Origin: Lepeophtheirus salmonis
Lineage: Eukaryota; Arthropoda; Copepoda; Siphonostomatoida; Caligidae
Direction: 5' to 3'
DNA: 64,000 nt
NCBI RefSeq assembly: GCF_016086655.4
Contig: NC_052140.2
Coordinates: 23,064,001 to 23,128,000 of the forward strand
This document shows positions 60,293 to 64,000 of this stretch, one piece after another (positions within the stretch are counted from its first letter, which is position 1; each line of letters starts with the position of its first letter). Under the pieces are notes generated by a model. It did not search any database. It saw only the letters and a list, made by a program, of their open reading frames with translations, and was not told the DNA's origin. The translations under genes and the position numbers were made by a program.

Positions 60293-60764
60293 AGGGTGGA
60301 CCATAAATACTATCAAAGGAATAATCGAATATAACTTCTTTATTTCTATAGTTAGTTTCATGAAATTTTGCATGAATACTACTGATTGTCGAACCTTTAA
60401 TTAACAAACAAAATGAGCATCTGTCCCAGAAACTACAGCTATGAGTATGTTAGACAAGGTATCACCATGGGAAACTTGCCCAATTCCTTAATTAGCTGGC
60501 TTTAAGTTCAACCAAAATAGGATGAAAAATTCTTGAAAAATCTACACCGTACCCTTTTTCAAAAACTTGTCCAAATGAATTATAAAACCGAAGTAATAGT
60601 TCATCAATGGTGCAGTGTGATCGATCCATCTGTTTCTTCTCACGAACTTATCAGTACATATTTGGTCAATAAAATAGGGGATCAAACACAGGGGGCAAGT
60701 GATGAGACTTTCCTCTTTGTAACTGTTCTAATTAAAACTATACTCACATGTAGAGAATGGACCT
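60293..60764 (-). pseudogene. Family F relic, copy 1 (non-coding remnant)
   Basis: TACAGGGTGGACCATAAATA at the start, then blocks repeated at 60765 onward: GAATAATC-ATAACTT-TAT, AAATTTTG, GACTACT, and CATGG-AA-TTGCCCAATTC-TTAGCTGG aligning with 60945-61000. A direct tandem of the same family; no catalytic motif was read. Confidence 0.55.
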
Positions 60765-61320
60765 TAAATACTGTAAAATGAATAATCAGACATAACTTTT
60801 ATGTATATAATAGGTACCCGAAATTTTGGATAAGGACTACTAAATATCATAGAAATAGATGACAAAAAAATGATTCAAAATGGTTGCCTTTTCTAGAAAT
60901 CAATAGACTCAATTACAGCATTGAGTCTATTGAGCAAGACATCACAGAACCCATGGTCATTGGAAATGTGGGCCATTCTCTGATTAGTTACGTTTTTAGT
61001 TGATCCAAATTAGGAAGGAGTTTCTTGACAACCCTGTCCTCCAAAATGAACCAAATTCTAAAATCCATTGATTCAGATTTGGATGGAGGCTTTTAGCTTC
61101 AAAAGCTAGGGAAATGAGTCTCAAACCACTTTTGCATCACATTATACGTGTGAGAGTGAGTGCCATCCTGTAGAAAGGTATAAATCTGTTAGCTGAATTG
61201 GGAATTGCCACAAGGCTATGGACTTTTCTCCCAGATGGTACCCACGGACTCAATCTTGTTTCTTTTGTCAACCAAAGGAACAAAGAAAAGGTGCACCTTA
61301 CCAGAATGGCTGATGGCCAC

Positions 61321-61440
61321 TTATAAAGGGTGATTCAAAACAAGCGGTTTTTTCCAGTAGAGATTTTTGACAGGCGCGCGCGAGTTCTGTCAAAAAAACC
61401 CTACTGGAAAAAACTGCTTGTTTTGAATCACCCTTTATAA
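61321..61440. repeat. 120 bp palindrome at the transposon left end
   Basis: TTATAAAGGGTGATTCAAAA and the following bases to TTTTTGACAG are mirrored almost perfectly (about 53 bases per arm, three or four differences) around a GCGCGCGCGAGTT centre. Both outer ends equal the TIR of family J. Confidence 0.9.
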
Positions 61441-62230
61441 TTGTTTTACAATTATTCATGTAAATATATACGCCACAACAACGTGTACAAATTATTCAAT
61501 TGTACTATGAAAATCAGCGTTCTATGAAAGTAGTTTTTCGCAAACTACACCCTACTTATGGTCCACATAATCGACCTTCAGAATACACAATTCCCAAAAT
61601 AATCGAAAGATTGGAAGGGGTAGCAACTTGTTGGGATGTCCCGTCGTCTGGTAGGCCAAAAACAGCTCGCAGCGTAGAAAATATTGTGGCCGTAGCCAAA
61701 GATCGTTACTGTCAACAGCGAACGTTATCACGCTATGGTAACAGGCTTTTTGGTACCTCAAATTGAAGCATATGGTCTCCACGATATTTGGTTCCAACAA
61801 GACTTATGTCCACAGCGTGTATAACAGTTGACTTATTGGGGCATCATTTTGGCGAGCAATTAATTCCACGTTTTGGCCCGGTGAATTGGCCACCAAGATC
61901 GTGTGATATCACACCTTTGGAATTTTTTCTTTGGGACTACGTAAAAGCAAAAGTCTATGTGGATAAACCAGCGAGGATTGAAGCATTGGAAGCAAATATT
62001 GAGCGAGTTATTCGTGAGATTCCAGTCACAATGCTCGAACGCGTCATCGAAAATTGTCGCGAAAGAATGGTATTTAAAGGCCAGTTGCAGCCAACATATG
62101 AAAGGAATTATTTTCTAGAAATAGTTGTAAATGATTGTTTTTTCGGTTCATAATAAAGTTTTGACCATAATACAATATTTTATGTGTTTTATTTCTACAA
62201 TCCAAAAACCGCTCGTTTTGAATCACCCTT
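61326..62230 (+). mobile_element. Family J mariner-like element (DUF4817 type)
   Basis: TA at 61324-61325 and 62231-62232. Left AAGGGTGATTCAAAACAAGC, inverted right AAGGGTGATTCAAAACGAGC. The left terminus is a palindrome. 905 bp. It sits inside family F copy 2. Confidence 0.85.
61459..62153 (+). pseudogene. Mariner-like transposase with DUF4817-type N-terminus, internally deleted
   Basis: ATG at 61459 is followed at once by TAA, then in frame IYTPQQRVQIIQLYYENQRS and FRKLHPTYGPHNRPS: the DUF4817-like helix-turn-helix domain. GRPKTARSVENIVAVA follows. The middle with the first catalytic Asp is deleted. VPQIEAYGLHDIWFQQD (second Asp, about 61760-61800) continues into a damaged TCHTA, then PVNWPPRSCDITPLEFFLW (third region; DITPLE where the family has DLTPLD) and a well-kept open C-terminus to FFGS, TAA at 62153, with AATAAA overlapping the stop. 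The last 121 codons are open, so decay is recent relative to family F. Confidence 0.8.
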
Positions 62231-62262
62231 TACCATCAATGACTCTGGTTTTGGGATCCTAT

Positions 62263-62954
62263 AGATACTACAGGGTGAATCAGACCTCTTATTGACAAAA
62301 ATCTCATCATGTTGTGAGGTTAGAAAAAAAAACTCTAGTATGACTAAAACAGTATAAAGGAAGTTTCTTGCATCTCTTTACTTCCTTTTCTCTCGTATTT
62401 GAAAAATGACACATAAATGTTTTTTTTTTGAAAATAATCAAAAATTTATCACTAAACTTTTTTGCAATGAGATTTCTAAATTGATGTCTCGTACTGTTAA
62501 AACAAATAATTTGTGCTTGAAAGTTTTACCAAAATCCGTAAGTAACTTTTTCCATATTTTCTTACAAATGGACAAACACACAACTCAACCAACGAATCAA
62601 GGTTAAGATATCATCTACATTTCAACTTCATTGGAGGGAGTTTGTCTTAGCCAAGAAAATTTATCAAAACTAACAGGAACGAGTCGTCACTTGGAGTAAC
62701 GTATCCGGTATAATACTATATAAAAAACAATTAAATATATTCTTTCCATTACTTATATAAGTATAAATGTGTTGTGTCAACATATAAAACAATTGTGCAC
62801 CAAAATCAAAAACAGGATTAAATCCCGATTCACTACTTAACATCATCAATTCATACATTTCAATATTTCAAAGACATTTTTGAGTCAATACAATGTTTTT
62901 TAGTCAAATTTGTGGGATGAGTTAAAAAATTCAATACTTTTAACTTTAGTTTAA
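62263..62954. other. No gene; solo terminus at 62268
   Basis: CTACAGGGTGAATCAGACCT looks like a transposon end that truncates the family F relic. No partner or transposase found. Confidence 0.4.
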
Positions 62955-63061
62955 ATGCTTTATTTGATTTAAAAGACTTATATTGGGCCAATATGACCTT
63001 TCAAATAAAATCTGTCAATAAATAATTATTTTATTGTGACAATCAATTTAAAACGACTGTA
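62955..63061 (+). repeat. Dispersed repeat R3, copy 3, left part
   Basis: GCTTTATTTGATTTAAAAGA, AATAAAATCTGTCAATAA and GACAATCAATTTAAAACGAC follow R3 order and stop exactly at the TA of the family D element. Confidence 0.65.
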
Positions 63062-63854
63062 CCGAGTGGTACATTAAAATATGAATAATTTGAATTTTAA
63101 ACTTCAACAAGATAAAATGTAATAATTTACAATACAGTTTCAACAAAATTCATACTCTGAATAGATGTGTGTCTCAGCTTTAATGAAGCCACCCTCAACG
63201 TAATGTCTAGTCCCCCCTGTGGATGTGGTCCCCCGTCATGGCGTCCCAGTTCTGACTGACAGTGGCTTTTGGGCCCTCGGTGTCTGGATGAACGACACTG
63301 TAGGCCTTCCCTCTTGACATGCACCCAAAAGGTGTAATCGAGGGTGTTGGTATCAGGGCTTTAGGGGGCCAAAAGTGTCAAAAAATATTATTTTTTTAAA
63401 CTCAAAAGACTCGTTCAAAAGAGTTTTGAATCGTATGAGGTTGGGGACATTTCATTGTTCATGTCAAAACTGGCCTATTCACCCTTACAAGGATCTTTTC
63501 ACCCACTTGTTTAATAACTCTTTGGAAAGCCCTCTTGGACTTGAGGGGATTGGACTGAGCAGTTTTCTTTAACTCCTCCAGGTCCAGTTTAACATTTTTG
63601 ACACACTCTATATCCTCTCTAACGTTTCGGACTTGCTGATGGCTTGGACGATGGTTCTGGAGATACACAACTACTTGGAGTACCCCAATAGATATTCGTC
63701 GATCACGATCAATTTTAATTACGTGTACGTAAACTACAAATTTCTCGTTTATTTTGTTCTGTAACTAATTGTGTATGTATTAATATATCTAATATGAATT
63801 AACCTTAATTAATCATTGAATTAGTAAGTGTTTAGATTTTAATGGACCACCCGT
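63062..63854 (-). mobile_element. Deleted mariner/Tc1 element, family D copy 3
   Basis: CCGAGTGGTACATTAAAATA at the left and the inverse of CGGGTGGTCCATTAAAATCT at the right, TA at 63060-63061 and 63855-63856. 793 bp, inserted in R3. Confidence 0.85.
63140..63720 (-). pseudogene. Family D transposase, internally deleted
   Basis: Helix-turn-helix CISRTIVQAISKSE in one frame and SHQQVRNVREDIECVKN in the longest open frame, then KLDLEELKKTAQSNPLKSKR (best copy of this family block), RVIKQVGEKILVRVNRPVLT, the shared deletion junction near 63395-63430, then FWPPKSPDTNTLDYTFW (third catalytic region, kept in this copy only) and HVKREGLQC. After more frame changes GGFIKAETH and a stop near 63140. 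The first and second Asp are missing. Confidence 0.75.
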
Positions 63855-63856
63855 TA

Positions 63857-63945
63857 AGTGCAATGTACGGCACAACCACATGGTTAGTAAGAATAATGTG
63901 TCAAACAAGTTGACGATAATTTGTCAAAGTAACTATGTAATCCAT
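63857..63945 (+). repeat. Dispersed repeat R3, copy 3, right part
   Basis: AGTGCAATGTACGGCAC and TTAGTAAGAATAATGTG continue R3 (compare TTAAGTGCAATTTGTGGG and TTCGTAAGAATACTTT of copy 2). Confidence 0.6.
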
Positions 63946-64000
63946 TTCATTTTTTTTAAATCATTGTAACTTGTTTTTGTGTTGACAGGTCACACATGTT

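Larger units (their letters stand above)
60765..62262 (-). pseudogene. Family F transposase relic, copy 2, split by an insertion
   Basis: Reverse strand, low to high coordinates: a C-terminal tail near 60890-60960, IWFILEDRVVKKLLPNLDQL near 61000-61080, QDGTHSHTYNVMQKWFETHF (second catalytic region, 61121-61175), KVHLFFVPLVDKRNKIESVG near 61230-61300. At 61325 the family J element interrupts. Across it the DNA at 62233-62262 resumes in the same frame: SLMV, then a stop codon spanning the TA joint, then VAISHSGK. This matches the conserved MVWxAIS-SGK block of Tc1-type transposases. The third Asp region and front end are lost. Confidence 0.8.

Noticed and set aside
1..64000. A new defence, secondary-metabolite or other gene system
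   Set aside because: No cluster of intact genes exists in the window; all coding signal found is decayed transposase or a weak LINE-like scrap.

Overview
The window is strongly AT-rich eukaryotic DNA and reads as a graveyard of class II transposable elements. I see no intact host gene, no convincing rRNA or tRNA gene and no CRISPR array. Long stretches encode nothing, and the recognisable coding signal is almost all broken transposase of the IS630-Tc1-mariner superfamily. These relics carry motifs such as QQDGAPAH, SPDLNPLDF and C-terminal GGYID, with TA target duplications and terminal inverted repeats (TIRs). The density and style suggest an arthropod, plausibly a caligid copepod (sea louse); the organism is inferred, not shown.

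Layout. 0-10 kb: a T-rich minisatellite, Tc1 relics (about 1, 7 and 8 kb), a lone transposon end (2 kb), a small tandem repeat (3-3.9 kb) and a LINE-like C-terminal fragment (5.6 kb). 10-20 kb: a mariner-like relic (10.2 kb), a 330 bp direct repeat pair (12.2 and 13.4 kb), a 100-base assembly gap (14.8 kb), a 252 bp MITE (15.0 kb), and a MITE abutting an internally deleted Tc1 with a 27 bp perfect TIR (16.9-18.1 kb). 20-30 kb: short elements of family A, the best preserved Tc1 (23.8-25.0 kb), a second copy of the 252 bp MITE, and a family D element (27.5 kb). 30-45 kb: older relics, a four-unit tandem array made of a deleted transposase (32.9-34.2 kb), another minisatellite (35 kb), and a tandem pair (42.3-43.6 kb). 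45-64 kb: tandem family A relics, a 365 bp MITE (47.3 kb), a Tc1 (48.1-49.0 kb), a frameshifted Tc1 (51.7-52.6 kb), two more family D copies, and a nested complex at 60.3-62.3 kb.

Family letters are mine. A: short Tc1-like, motif ISIRTAYSI. B: TIR CCRGGCC. C: TIR CCGGTAGTTGC. D: TIR GGTGGTCCATTAAAATCT. E: motif NPMDYFF. F: TIR around GGACCATAAATACT. G: tandem pair at 42-43 kb. H: tandem array at 33 kb. I: TIR CAGTATGTCCAAAAATTG. J: DUF4817-type mariner-like. R2 to R6 are dispersed non-coding repeats.

No set of genes works together here. The main information is historical: which elements inserted into which, which spread only as deletion derivatives, and which were tandemly duplicated afterwards. 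I found no convincing new functional system.
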